DNA of 42,147 bases. Origin: Propionibacteriaceae bacterium (lineage in GTDB: Bacteria > Actinomycetota > Actinomycetes > Propionibacteriales > Propionibacteriaceae). Each line of letters starts with the position of its first letter. Position 1 is the stretch's first letter. The notes below the pieces were generated by a model. It saw nothing but the letters and a program-made list of their open reading frames with translations, ran no database searches and had not been told where the DNA came from. The stretch covers positions 1 through 42,147 of the forward strand of contig PMLO01000024.1 in assembly GCA_003158895.1 (NCBI GenBank), given 5' to 3'. The position numbers and the translations under genes were made by a program. This document shows positions 24,469 through 32,367 of the stretch, in pieces.

Positions 24469-25380
24469 TCAGATGTCCTGCATCGCCTTCGCGATGGTGA
24501 TGTTCCTCGTGGTCGACTCGCGTTGGGAGTCGCTCAGCGGACGACCGGCCGCTGCGACGTGCGCCCAGGACACGTTGATGACCGACCGCACGACCACCCA
24601 GTCCCGGCAGCGGCGTTCGTCGAGCCCCGATGCATCGACCAGCGCGTAGAAGCGTTCCCGGATGCCCGCGCCCGGGTCGTCGCCGAGCTCGGACCAGCGG
24701 TTCCAGAGCATCGGGGCGAGCTCGTACGCGGGATCGCCGGCCAAGCCTTTCGGGTCGATGACGAGCCAGGGCCGGCGCTCGCCGCGAAGGACGTTCTCGT
24801 AGTGGAGATCACCGTGGATGACGGCGCTCGGTTCCTCGGCCAGAAGGCGGGGAGCCGCAGCGAGCGCCTGCTCGACGAACCGTGATGCCATGGCGTCTCG
24901 AGGGAGCGCACGGACGTCGTCGAGCCAGGGGCCGAGCAGCTCCCGCAGGTCGGTCAAACGGGGGCTCGACGGACGGTGGATCAGACCGTACAGCTCACCG
25001 ACGACCTCGCAGGCTTCCAGGACGTCGATGCTGGTGAGGTCGCCGGGCCCCAGCCGCTCCATGAGCGTGGCTCCGCGCCGAGGGTCTGCGGTCCACAGCT
25101 CGACGGCTCCCCGACCTGCCCACAGCTGAAGCGCGACCGGCTCACCGTAGGACTCCGGATCGATGAGGCCGATCTTCAGCATCCCTCGGCGACCAGCGTC
25201 GGTGAGTACCGGCATGACGAGTCCGGTGTACCCGAAGCTCGGCTCACCGTCGTACGACAGGGCCCACTCGTCTGTGATCCGGTCGGCCAGCTGCGGGAGG
25301 CGCCGAGCGAAGGAGGCTCGGTCCGGATCCAGAGGCGCCTGTGCGGCGAAACCGGGCGGGACCTGGTACGGAAGCTTCAT
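24469..25380 (-). CDS. APH(6)/hydroxyurea-type kinase (aminoglycoside phosphotransferase fold)
   Basis: The protein is 303 residues from ATG 25380, overlapping the upstream small gene as ATGA. The kinase catalytic loop is VIHGDLHYENVL and the metal-binding segment is WLVIDPKGLAGDPAYELAPMLWNR, both characteristic of the APH_6_hur family (streptomycin 6-phosphotransferase and hydroxyurea kinase). Its place at the end of a ribosomal-protein/glmM run suggests a chromosomal small-molecule kinase. Streptomycin resistance cannot be claimed from the sequence. MKLPYQVPPGF is taken as the N-terminus; the longer frame would extend into the upstream gene. Confidence 0.85.
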   Translation of the reverse strand: MKLPYQVPPGFAAQAPLDPDRASFARRLPQLADRITDEWALSYDGEPSFGYTGLVMPVLTDAGRRGMLKIGLIDPESYGEPVALQLWAGRGAVELWTADPRRGATLMERLGPGDLTSIDVLEACEVVGELYGLIHRPSSPRLTDLRELLGPWLDDVRALPRDAMASRFVEQALAAAPRLLAEEPSAVIHGDLHYENVLRGERRPWLVIDPKGLAGDPAYELAPMLWNRWSELGDDPGAGIRERFYALVDASGLDERRCRDWVVVRSVINVSWAHVAAAGRPLSDSQRESTTRNITIAKAMQDI

Positions 25381-25601
25381 GAGCTCTTGCGGCGTGCCCG
25401 AACGACGACCGCGCACCCGCCACCGACAAGAGCGACGCCGATGACCGCCGTCACCCCGCCGAGGCCGAGGAGGAGGCTTCCGACGTCCGGCTCGCTGAGG
25501 CCCGCATACGCGTAGGAGATTCCCAGTACGGCGAACACGAGCCCTGCGACCGCGAGCAGCGTCCCCGCGACCGTGCCGACGAGGCGCTGCCGGGGGGTCA
25601 T
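25377..25601 (-). CDS. Small two-helix membrane protein, unknown
   Basis: The product is 74 residues, with ATG 25601 overlapping the glmM stop by four bases (ATGA) and its stop overlapping the kinase start in the same way. It has two hydrophobic helices, about residues 10-32 (VAGTLLAVAGLVFAVLGISYAY) and 41-66 (GSLLLGLGGVTAVIGVALVGGGCAVVV), and a basic C-terminus RARRKSS, so it is probably an inner-membrane hairpin with both ends in the cytoplasm. No family is recognised. Confidence 0.75.
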   Translation of the reverse strand: MTPRQRLVGTVAGTLLAVAGLVFAVLGISYAYAGLSEPDVGSLLLGLGGVTAVIGVALVGGGCAVVVRARRKSS

Positions 25602-26956
25602 GCCAGGCTGACCCGAGCCTTGACGATGCCGGCGAGCTCCTCGCAGACCTCTTGGGCCTCGTCGAACGTGGTCGCCTCCACCATGACGCGTACGACTGGC
25701 TCCGTACCCGACGGCCGCAGCAGCACCCGCCCGGAGTCGCCCAGCCGCTTCGTCGCGGCGCTCACGGCCACCTTGATCTCAAGGTCGGACCCGGCGCGCA
25801 GCTTGTCGACGCCACGCACGTTGATCATCACCTGCGGCAGGCGCGTCATCACCTCGGCCAGGTCGGCGAGTGACGTGGCTGTACGAGCCATGCGCGCGGT
25901 CAGGTGCAGCCCTGTCAGCACGCCGTCGCCGGTCGTCGCGAACTCGCTCATGATCACGTGGCCCGACTGCTCGCCGCCGAGGGTGAAGCCGTTGGCGTTC
26001 ATCGACTCCAGCACGTACCGGTCGCCGACCTTCGTCTGGTCCACCCGGATCCCCTGGGCCCTCATCGCGTGCAGGAAGCCGAGGTTGCTCATCACGGTCG
26101 CCACGACGGTGTCGGACTGGAGCTCGTGGCTCTCTCGCATCGCGACCGCGAGGATCGCGAGGATCTGGTCGCCGTCCACGAGCGCCCCTGTCGCGTCCAC
26201 CGCGAGGCAGCGGTCCGCGTCGCCGTCGAGCGCGATGCCGAGGTCGGCGCCGTGCTTCACGACGGCCTTCTGCAGGTCGTCCATGTGGGTCGAGCCGCAG
26301 CGGTCGTTGATGTTGAGACCGTCAGGCGTGTGGTGGATGCCGATCACGGTGGCGCCCTGCGCGGCGAACGCGGAGAGTGCCGTCGTCGAGGCCGCCCCGT
26401 TGGCACAGTCGATGACGATCGTCACGCCCTCAAGGCTCGCGTCGACGCCGAGCGACGCGACGAGGTGGGCGATGTACGCGTCCACCAGGCCCGGGTCGTC
26501 CGTGACGCGGCCCACACCGGCGCCGGTCGGACGCTGCCACGTCTCGCCCATCCGCAGCTCGATGGCGTCCTCGAGGTCGTCGTCGAGCTTGATACCGCCG
26601 CGCGCGAAGAACTTGATCCCGTTGTCGGGCATGGGGTTGTGCGAGGCCGAGAGCATCACACCGAGGTCGGCACCCGTCGAGGCGACCAGGTAGGCGACTC
26701 CGGGGGTGGGGACGAGGCCAACCCGTACGACATCGACGCCGGCGCTCGCGAGTCCTGCCACCACAGCGGCTTCGAGGAACTCCCCGGAGGCACGCGGGTC
26801 ACGACCGACCAGAGCCCGCGGCCGACGCCCGCCCGCGAACGCGCCAGCCTCTCCGAGGACGTGGGCAGCCGCGACGGACAGGTCGAGCGCAAGTTCGGCC
26901 GTGAGGTCGCCGTTGGCGACCCCGCGCACACCGTCAGTACCGAAGAGACGACCCAT
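25598..26956 (-). CDS. glmM: Phosphoglucosamine mutase
   Basis: The protein is 452 residues. MGRLFGTDGVRG is the conserved N-terminus, LSASHNPMPDNGIKF carries the catalytic phosphoserine, DGDADRC is the metal-binding loop, GEQSGH is the sugar loop, and RPSGTEPVVRV is the phosphate-binding loop. It converts GlcN-6-P (from GlmS) to GlcN-1-P for UDP-GlcNAc. AAAGGA lies ten bases before ATG 26956 and 3 bp after the rpsI stop, so it is co-transcribed with rplM-rpsI, the conserved actinobacterial arrangement. Confidence 0.97.
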   Translation of the reverse strand: MGRLFGTDGVRGVANGDLTAELALDLSVAAAHVLGEAGAFAGGRRPRALVGRDPRASGEFLEAAVVAGLASAGVDVVRVGLVPTPGVAYLVASTGADLGVMLSASHNPMPDNGIKFFARGGIKLDDDLEDAIELRMGETWQRPTGAGVGRVTDDPGLVDAYIAHLVASLGVDASLEGVTIVIDCANGAASTTALSAFAAQGATVIGIHHTPDGLNINDRCGSTHMDDLQKAVVKHGADLGIALDGDADRCLAVDATGALVDGDQILAILAVAMRESHELQSDTVVATVMSNLGFLHAMRAQGIRVDQTKVGDRYVLESMNANGFTLGGEQSGHVIMSEFATTGDGVLTGLHLTARMARTATSLADLAEVMTRLPQVMINVRGVDKLRAGSDLEIKVAVSAATKRLGDSGRVLLRPSGTEPVVRVMVEATTFDEAQEVCEELAGIVKARVSLA

Positions 26957-26974
26957 GACAGGGGCGTCCTTTGA

Positions 26975-27496
26975 TCAGCGCTTGCTGTACTGAGGAGCCT
27001 TGCGGGCCTTCTTGAGACCAGCCTTCTTGCGCTCCTTGATCCGGGAGTCGCGGCTGAGCATGCCGGCCTTCTTCAGCGCGGGGCGCGAGGCCTCGGCGTC
27101 GGCGGCGTTGAGCGCACGGGCCACGCCGAGACGCAGGGCGCCGGCCTGACCGGTCACGCCGCCGCCGTTGATGCGGGCGATGACGTCGTACGACCCGGCA
27201 ACCGCCGCGGTCTCCATCGGCTCGGTCGCGATCTGCTGGTGCACCTTGTTCGGGAAGTAGTCCTCGAGGGTGCGGCCGTTGATCGTCCACGTCCCCGTAC
27301 CCGGGATCAGCCGGACGCGGGCGACCGCTTCCTTGCGACGGCCGGTGCCACCGGTCTTGGTGACGACAGCCGGGCGGCTCGAGGGGGACGCGCTCGAGGG
27401 GACAGCCTCAGCGCGGTACGCGATCTCACGGTCGCTCTCGTCGGTGAAGGAGGCGATCTCTTCGCCCTCGGGCTCGACGATTTCGGTCACAGACAC
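26975..27496 (-). CDS. rpsI: 30S ribosomal protein S9
   Basis: The protein is 173 residues. The S9 core starts near residue 46 (KTGGTGRRKEAVARVRL) with GGGVTGQAGALRLGVARAL and ends in RKAPQYSKR, whose basic tail reaches the P-site tRNA. Residues 1-45 are an acidic extension (EPEGEEIASFTDESDRE) usual in Actinobacteria. GTG 27496 is chosen because GAGGAA lies six to seven bases upstream; GTG 27490 is an alternative. It follows rplM by 16 bp. Confidence 0.97.
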   Translation of the reverse strand: MSVTEIVEPEGEEIASFTDESDREIAYRAEAVPSSASPSSRPAVVTKTGGTGRRKEAVARVRLIPGTGTWTINGRTLEDYFPNKVHQQIATEPMETAAVAGSYDVIARINGGGVTGQAGALRLGVARALNAADAEASRPALKKAGMLSRDSRIKERKKAGLKKARKAPQYSKR

Positions 27497-27512
27497 TGGC
27501 AGTTCCTCAATC

Positions 27513-27956
27513 TCACTGGGCGATCTGGGTGATCGTGTACGGCTTGGGCTGCTGCGCAGCGTGCGGGTGCTCGGGGCCTGAGTAGACCTTGAGCTTGCCC
27601 AGCAACTGACGGCTGAGCTTGTTCTTCGGGAGCATTCCCCAGACTGCGCGCTCGACAGCCTTGCGGGGATCCTTGTCCAGCAGCTCGCCGTACGGAACGG
27701 CCTTGAGGCTGCCCGGACGGGTCGTGCTGCGGTACGCCATCTTGGTGGTGCGCTTCGACCCCGTCAGGGCGATCTTCGACGCGTTGACGATGACGACGAA
27801 GTCGCCGGTGTCGACGTGTGGCGCGTACGTGGGCTTGTGCTTGCCACGCAGGAGGGTTGCGGCAGTCGTAGCGAGGCGACCGAGGACAATGTCCTGGGCA
27901 TCGATGACGTGCCAGTTCCTGGTGATCTCGCCAGGCTTCGGGCTGTACGTAGACAC
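27513..27956 (-). CDS. rplM: 50S ribosomal protein L13
   Basis: The protein is 147 residues from GTG 27956 (VSTYSPKPGEITRNWHVIDA), matching the standard actinobacterial L13 N-terminus; an upstream ATG at 28025 lies before a run unlike L13 and is rejected. Family motifs VLGRLAT, RGKHKPTYAPHVDTGDFVV and LPKNKL are present. Translation of L13-S9 mRNA is known to be autoregulated in E. coli; here a leader of about 70 nt precedes the start, and it includes an 11-bp direct repeat that spans the start codon. No good Shine-Dalgarno is visible. Confidence 0.96.
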   Translation of the reverse strand: MSTYSPKPGEITRNWHVIDAQDIVLGRLATTAATLLRGKHKPTYAPHVDTGDFVVIVNASKIALTGSKRTTKMAYRSTTRPGSLKAVPYGELLDKDPRKAVERAVWGMLPKNKLSRQLLGKLKVYSGPEHPHAAQQPKPYTITQIAQ

Positions 27957-28034
27957 GGGTCGAACCAATCTCTCGCTTGAGCTATCCAGACTGCGGGCGC
28001 CACGGGTCGAATACACCGGGCACAACAGCCGCTA

Positions 28035-28063
28035 ACACTACCGCCGGGGCAACGGAACGGCAA
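28035..28063 (-). promoter_or_regulatory. rplM-rpsI-glmM promoter (TTGCCG - 17 bp - TAGTGT)
   Basis: On the minus strand TTGCCG (28063-28058) and TAGTGT (28040-28035) are separated by exactly 17 bp, a good housekeeping sigma-factor match. Transcription would start near 28028, giving a leader of about 70 nt to the rplM GTG at 27956. The -35 lies almost at the 3' end of the upstream lactonase gene. Confidence 0.65.
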
Positions 28064-28071
28064 AACGTCGG

Positions 28072-29088
28072 CTACACGAACCGTACCCAGTTGGCCCCGT
28101 TACCCGTCTCCTGACGATCCACCGCGGTCAGCTGGGCATCAGCCCCGATCTCGTACAGGGTCGCCGTCGTCGACCGCTCCCCCACCGCCAGCAGGTACTT
28201 GCCATCAGGCGTCACGCCGAAGCCACGAGGCTGTGGCTCCGTCGGGGTGAACGCCGTCGCGGGCCCCGGTTCCCCGCTCAGCCCCAGGGGCAACGTGGCG
28301 ATCGTGGACGCGCTGCGTTCGCTCGCCCAGGCCCACCGACCGTCCGACGCCAGCTGGACGTCCGCGCCCCAGATGAGGTGCTCAGCCGCCGGATCGGCGC
28401 CGTACCGGCTGTGGGTCAGCCCAGCCGAGGGATCGACGATCGACTGCTGCGACGTGAGCGTCAGCTCCCCTGTGGCGCTGTCACGGGCGTAGTGGAGCAC
28501 CTCGCCGGAGAACTCCGTCACGACGAACGCGCTGGTCTCTGCGGCGTTGAGTACGACGTGTCGCGGGCCGGATCCCGCCGGCGCGGCCGCGGGGATGCCC
28601 TTGGTCAGTGCGCCGTCCCGGCCGAGCTCGTACCGGATCACGGCGTCCTCGCCGAGGGAGACCAGGTACGCATGCCGCGTGTCCTTGGTGACGACGACGC
28701 TGTGCGAGCTGGCGTGGAAGACCGCCGGTGACGGATCCCCGAGGTGACCGTTGTCCACCCGCCAGCACATCCCGTACCCCTCGTGGTAGAACACGCCGAG
28801 CAGTCGGTCGCCGTGCGGCGTGAGCGTGAGGTACGTCGGCGAGCCCGGCACCGTCATCTCGTCCCAGGTGGTCAGCGCTCCTGTCGTGGTGTCGAGAGAA
28901 CTGGTCACGATCGACGAAGGCTTGGCGCCGGAGTACAGGAGGTGCCGTTCCGGGTCGATGGCGAGCGTCGAGCAGCCCGGTCCGACGGCGCTCACCGCCA
29001 ACCGCTCCAGGCGGCCGTCCGCGATCCGGAACGTGCTGACCGTGCCGTCTACCGCGTTCGCGACCAGCGCGAGGACAGGGGTGCTCAT
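28072..29088 (-). CDS. Lactonase family beta-propeller protein (6-phosphogluconolactonase-like)
   Basis: The protein is 338 residues from ATG 29088. It has the seven-bladed propeller pattern of PF10282: VGPGCSTLAIDPERHLLYSG, GDRLLGVFYHEG, GPRHVVLNAAETSAFVVTEFSGEV, and near the end EPQPRGFGVTPDGKYLLAVGE. Homologues are YbhE-type 6-phosphogluconolactonases or enzymes of unknown lactone substrate. A TAGAGT seven bases upstream of the ATG and absence of a Shine-Dalgarno indicate leaderless expression and exclude the longer 409-codon frame. It is divergent from the EF-G-like gene. No export signal is visible. Confidence 0.85.
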   Translation of the reverse strand: MSTPVLALVANAVDGTVSTFRIADGRLERLAVSAVGPGCSTLAIDPERHLLYSGAKPSSIVTSSLDTTTGALTTWDEMTVPGSPTYLTLTPHGDRLLGVFYHEGYGMCWRVDNGHLGDPSPAVFHASSHSVVVTKDTRHAYLVSLGEDAVIRYELGRDGALTKGIPAAAPAGSGPRHVVLNAAETSAFVVTEFSGEVLHYARDSATGELTLTSQQSIVDPSAGLTHSRYGADPAAEHLIWGADVQLASDGRWAWASERSASTIATLPLGLSGEPGPATAFTPTEPQPRGFGVTPDGKYLLAVGERSTTATLYEIGADAQLTAVDRQETGNGANWVRFV

Positions 29089-29095
29089 GCTCGTC

Positions 29096-29101
29096 ACTCT
29101 A
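29096..29101 (-). promoter_or_regulatory. -10 hexamer TAGAGT for leaderless lactonase gene
   Basis: TAGAGT is followed by GACGAGC and ATG 29088 on the minus strand, the same hexamer and spacing as at glmS. Confidence 0.6.
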
Positions 29102-29166
29102 GAGCGCGCGATGAGAGGTGTGCGCGCCCTTGTGGGGTACGTGCCACGGCCAGTGGGTGGGCCGTG

Positions 29167-29172
29167 TATCTT
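29167..29172 (+). promoter_or_regulatory. -10 hexamer TATCTT for leaderless EF-G-like gene
   Basis: TATCTT is followed by CCCGAGC and ATG 29180. No ribosome-binding site lies in the seven-base spacer. It faces away from the lactonase promoter 65 bp to the left. Confidence 0.6.
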
Positions 29173-29179
29173 CCCGAGC

Positions 29180-31279
29180 ATGAGTTCGAAGACGAACGCA
29201 CCGCTTGCGCGTATCGATGATCCGTCGGCCATCCGCAACGTCGTCCTGGTCGGTTCCAGTGGCTCCGGGAAGACAACCCTGTTCGAGCACCTAGTGCGCA
29301 CGAACGTGGCCAGCTACCGAGGCGAGAAGGAGGACCTGGAACGGAGCTCGGCGCTGCAGCTGGCGGCGTTCCGTACGGGTGACATCGTTCTCAACCTGCT
29401 CGATGCGCCGGGGCATCCCGACTTCGTGGGCGAGCTCCGCGCGGCCCTGCGTGCCGCCGATGCGGCCGTGTTCGTGGTCGCGGCCGGTGACGGCATCGAC
29501 GCGGCGACCGCCGCGCTGTGGCACGAGTGCGCCGCTGTCGGCATGCCGCGCGCCATCGTGGTGACCAAGCTCGACGACGGCCGGACCACGTTCGACGTGG
29601 CGCTCGGTGACCTGCAGTCGGTTTTGGGCAAGTCCGTACAGCCCGGATACGTACCGCTGGTGTCCGGCGGGCAGATCACCGGCAACCTGTCGCTGGTCTC
29701 GCAGCAGGTCCACGACTACAGCTCGGGCAGCCTCGTGACGCGAGCCGCCGACGCGGCCGAGCTGGGCATCATCGAGCAGTACCGTTCCGAGCTCATCGAG
29801 GGGATCATCGAGGAGTCCGAGGACGCCGATCTCATGGACCGCTACCTCGAAGGTGACGAGCTCAAGGAGAACGAGCTGCTCGCCGACCTGCTCACCGCAA
29901 TCCTCCATGGCCGCTTCCACCCCGTCGTACCGATCAACTCCCTCAACGGGATCGGCACCGACCAGCTGCTGACCGTGATCGAGAACTCGTTCCCGCAGCC
30001 CGGCACGCACCGGCTCCGCGTCGCGGCACCCAACGGCAAGGAGCTCGAGTCGCTGTCCGGCGACCCGAGCGGCCCTCTCGTCGCCGAGGTCATCCGCACC
30101 ACGTCCGACCAGTTCGCGGGCCGCCTGTCGCTCGTACGCATCTACAACGGCACGCTGAAGGTCGACGACGTCGTCCACGTCTCGGGCCACCGCAGCCTGT
30201 TCACCGGTGCCGCCGACCCCGCACACCCCGACCACGACGACGACGAGCGGGTGGGACCGCTGTCGGTGCCGTCCGGGATCGAGACGACGCCCGTGGAGGT
30301 CGCGATCGCCGGCCAGCTCGTGTACGTGTCGAAGCTCTCCAAGGCCGAGACCGCGGACACGCTGTCCGCGAAGGATCGACCGGCCACCGTCGAGCCGTGG
30401 AACCTGCCGGAGCCGCTGCTGCCCGTCGCCATCCGTGCCGCGTCGCGCAACGACGAGGACAAGCTGCCCGGTGCGCTGGCCAGGCTCGCGGTCGAGGACA
30501 CGACCGTACGGCTGGAGCGCACTGTCGAGACCGACCAGATCGTTCTCTGGACGATGGGCCAGGGCCACGTCGACCTGCTCCTCGGCCGCCTCGTCCAGCG
30601 CTATGGCGTGAAGGTCGAGCCCGAGGAGCTGAAGGTGCCGCTACGCGAGACGTTCATCGCGAAGGCGTCGGCCCAGGGCCGCCACGTGAAGCAGTCGGGC
30701 GGCCACGGCCAGTACGCGGTGTGCCAGCTCGAGATCGAGCCGCTCGACCGCGGCGCGGGCTTCGAGTTCGTCGACAAGGTCGTCGGCGGTGCCGTACCGC
30801 GCCAGTTCATCCCGTCCGTCGAGAAGGGCGTCCGGGGTCAGCTGGAGAAGGGCGTGCTCGCCGGTTACCCGCTGGTGGACGTACGGGTGACGCTGGTCGA
30901 CGGCAAGTCCCACTCGGTGGACTCGTCCGACATGGCGTTCCAGACGGCAGGCTCGCTGGGCCTGCGTGAGGCGGCGAACGCGAAGACTGTGACGCTGCTG
31001 GAGCCGATCGACGAGGTCGTCGTGACCGTCGGCGAGGAGTACATGGGCGCGGTCATGACCGACGTCTCCGGCCGCCGAGGCCACGTGCTCGGCACCGACT
31101 CCGACGACGCCCACCACGCGATGATCCGGGCGCTCATCCCCGCGAGCGAGCTCAGCCGGTACGCGATCGACCTCCGTGGCCTCGCTCACGGCTCCGGCTC
31201 GTTCACCCGGACCTTCCACGGCTACGAGCAGATGCCCCAGAACCTCGTCGACGAGGCCGTCAAGGCGCACCACAGCTGA
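29180..31279 (+). CDS. Elongation factor G-like protein (FusA2 type)
   Basis: The protein is 699 residues, EF-G sized. The P-loop GSSGSGKTT is at residues 25-33 and the switch II motif DAPGH at 75-79. The G4 motif near residue 130 reads TKLD rather than NKxD, and the EF-G switch I RGIT motif is not recognisable (LERSSALQL stands in its place). Domains II-V follow, with GGHGQYAVCQLEIEPL and the C-terminal half typical of EF-G domain IV/V (GAVMTDVSGRRGHVLG). Such FusA2 paralogues are widespread in Actinobacteria and of uncertain function; translocase activity should not be assumed. The start is ATG 29180, set by the leaderless promoter; a longer frame would overlap the lactonase gene. Confidence 0.92.
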   Translation: MSSKTNAPLARIDDPSAIRNVVLVGSSGSGKTTLFEHLVRTNVASYRGEKEDLERSSALQLAAFRTGDIVLNLLDAPGHPDFVGELRAALRAADAAVFVVAAGDGIDAATAALWHECAAVGMPRAIVVTKLDDGRTTFDVALGDLQSVLGKSVQPGYVPLVSGGQITGNLSLVSQQVHDYSSGSLVTRAADAAELGIIEQYRSELIEGIIEESEDADLMDRYLEGDELKENELLADLLTAILHGRFHPVVPINSLNGIGTDQLLTVIENSFPQPGTHRLRVAAPNGKELESLSGDPSGPLVAEVIRTTSDQFAGRLSLVRIYNGTLKVDDVVHVSGHRSLFTGAADPAHPDHDDDERVGPLSVPSGIETTPVEVAIAGQLVYVSKLSKAETADTLSAKDRPATVEPWNLPEPLLPVAIRAASRNDEDKLPGALARLAVEDTTVRLERTVETDQIVLWTMGQGHVDLLLGRLVQRYGVKVEPEELKVPLRETFIAKASAQGRHVKQSGGHGQYAVCQLEIEPLDRGAGFEFVDKVVGGAVPRQFIPSVEKGVRGQLEKGVLAGYPLVDVRVTLVDGKSHSVDSSDMAFQTAGSLGLREAANAKTVTLLEPIDEVVVTVGEEYMGAVMTDVSGRRGHVLGTDSDDAHHAMIRALIPASELSRYAIDLRGLAHGSGSFTRTFHGYEQMPQNLVDEAVKAHHS

Positions 31280-31281
31280 GT

Positions 31282-31370
31282 CCGTACAGACGAACGTACC
31301 TATCGCGCCCACTCGTCCCTGCGCCCCCTCGTGACGCTGCGACGAGAGGGCAGATCGGTACGTTCCTCTG
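31282..31370. repeat. Inverted repeat arms flanking a hairpin, left of the DUF559 gene
   Basis: CAGACGAACGTACC (31287-31300) is nearly complementary to GGTACGTTCCTCTG (31357-31370), one mismatch in 14. Between them CTCGT-GACGCTGCG-ACGAG forms a further small stem. The longer left arm CCGTACAGACGAACGTACC (31282-31300) also matches the repeat at 32349-32367 in inverted orientation. It begins 3 bp after the EF-G-like stop and may also act as its terminator. Confidence 0.7.
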
Positions 31371-31438
31371 GACCCGTGCCGGCGTGAGCCTGTGCATAAC
31401 CTCCCCGCAGCGCCACGGGGACGGTCCACGCTTGACCT

Positions 31439-32349
31439 GTGTCCGCGGTGGAGGTGCTCGAACGACTGGGTGGCGTCGCCACCTGGTCCGCCCTGAGCCG
31501 CCGCTGCAGTCAGGCGGGGATCCGACGTCTCGTGGCTTCGGGGGACCTCGTGCTCGATGCGCGTGGCCGGTACGACTGCCCCACGCCGACGCATCATTGC
31601 GCACCGCGGCCCGTCTGTCCGCGGTGCTCTCCCATCGCAGCGCGGCCCAGTTCCATGGCTGGGAACAGAAGTCCCCACCCACGCTCCCCGAGGTCACCGT
31701 TCCGAAGAACCGCCACGTCGCGGTCGGGCAGCGACGAGGCGTCCAGGTGCATCGGGCGGAGCTCGAACCGTCCGACATCGACGGTCCCGCGACGTCGATG
31801 AGGCGCACCATCGCCGACTGTCTGCGGTCCCTGCCTGAGGACGAGTCGCTCGCGATCGCCGACTCGGTACTGCGTTCCCACGCGGAGACCCCGTCGTCGC
31901 TGCGGGCGTTCGTGGCGACCCTCCGTGGGCCGGGGAGCGGCCAGGCTCGCCGCGTGGCTGCCAGCGCGAACGGACTGTCAGCGAACCCTTTCGAAACCGA
32001 GCTGCGTCGCCTGGCGATGATTGCCGGCCTCAACGTCAGGCTTCACGTCCCCCTGCACGCGGAGCACTTCATCGGGAAGCCCGACCTCGTCGACGTCGAT
32101 CGCAGGATCATCCTCGAGGCCGACTCTTTCGAGTGGCACGGATCCCGCCGGGCACTCGTACGGGACGCGCGCCGCTACAACAGCTTCGTCGTCGCGGGCT
32201 GGGTGGTGCTCCGTTTCTCATGGGAGGACGTGATGCACCACCCGGACGACGTGCTTCGCGTCTTGAGGGCCGTTGCGTCACAAGGACGTACCGACTGCGA
32301 CTGCTGCGGCCTGAGCCATGCGCGTGGCCCGCACCGCGGGTCCCGTTAG
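31439..32349 (+). pseudogene. DUF559 PD-(D/E)XK-type protein with AbiEi-like winged helix, broken by a frameshift
   Basis: The first part, from GTG 31439, encodes a winged-helix segment (VEVLERLGGVATWSALSRR, GIRRLVASGDLVLDARGRYDC) in one frame. From about 31585 homology continues in another frame: DASLRTAARLSAVLSHRSAAQFHGWE and PEVTVPKNRHV, then the DUF559 nuclease-like core near the C-terminus (KPDLVDVDRRIILEADSFEWHG, DARRYNSFVVAGWVVLRFSWEDVM). A one-base deletion in CCCCACGCC around 31578-31590 explains the break. The family is common in Actinobacteria and includes toxin-antitoxin-like AbiEi regulators and orphan proteins. The C-terminal core retains its acidic residues. A sequencing error or recoding are alternatives to a true pseudogene. 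Confidence 0.75.
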
Positions 32350-32367
32350 GTACGTTCTTCTGTACGG
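32349..32367. repeat. Right-hand 19-bp inverted repeat GGTACGTTCTTCTGTACGG
   Basis: Its reverse complement differs from 31282-31300 at a single position. It fills exactly the space between the stop of the broken DUF559 gene (ending 32349) and the marC stop (32368-32370). Together the two copies bracket a segment of about 1.09 kb. Confidence 0.75.

Noticed and set aside
24469..25380. Streptomycin resistance gene
   Set aside because: The fold and motifs fit APH(6)/hydroxyurea kinases, but the operon with glmM suggests a housekeeping role, and no specificity residues can be confirmed.
29291..30568. A 425-codon minus-strand frame opposite the EF-G-like gene
   Set aside because: It is antisense to conserved EF-G domains and lacks recognisable motifs.
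31384..31440. GTG at 31384 as the start of the DUF559 protein in its C-terminal frame
   Set aside because: The peptide from 31384 to about 31580 in that frame is unlike any winged helix, whereas the other frame from 31439 matches one well.
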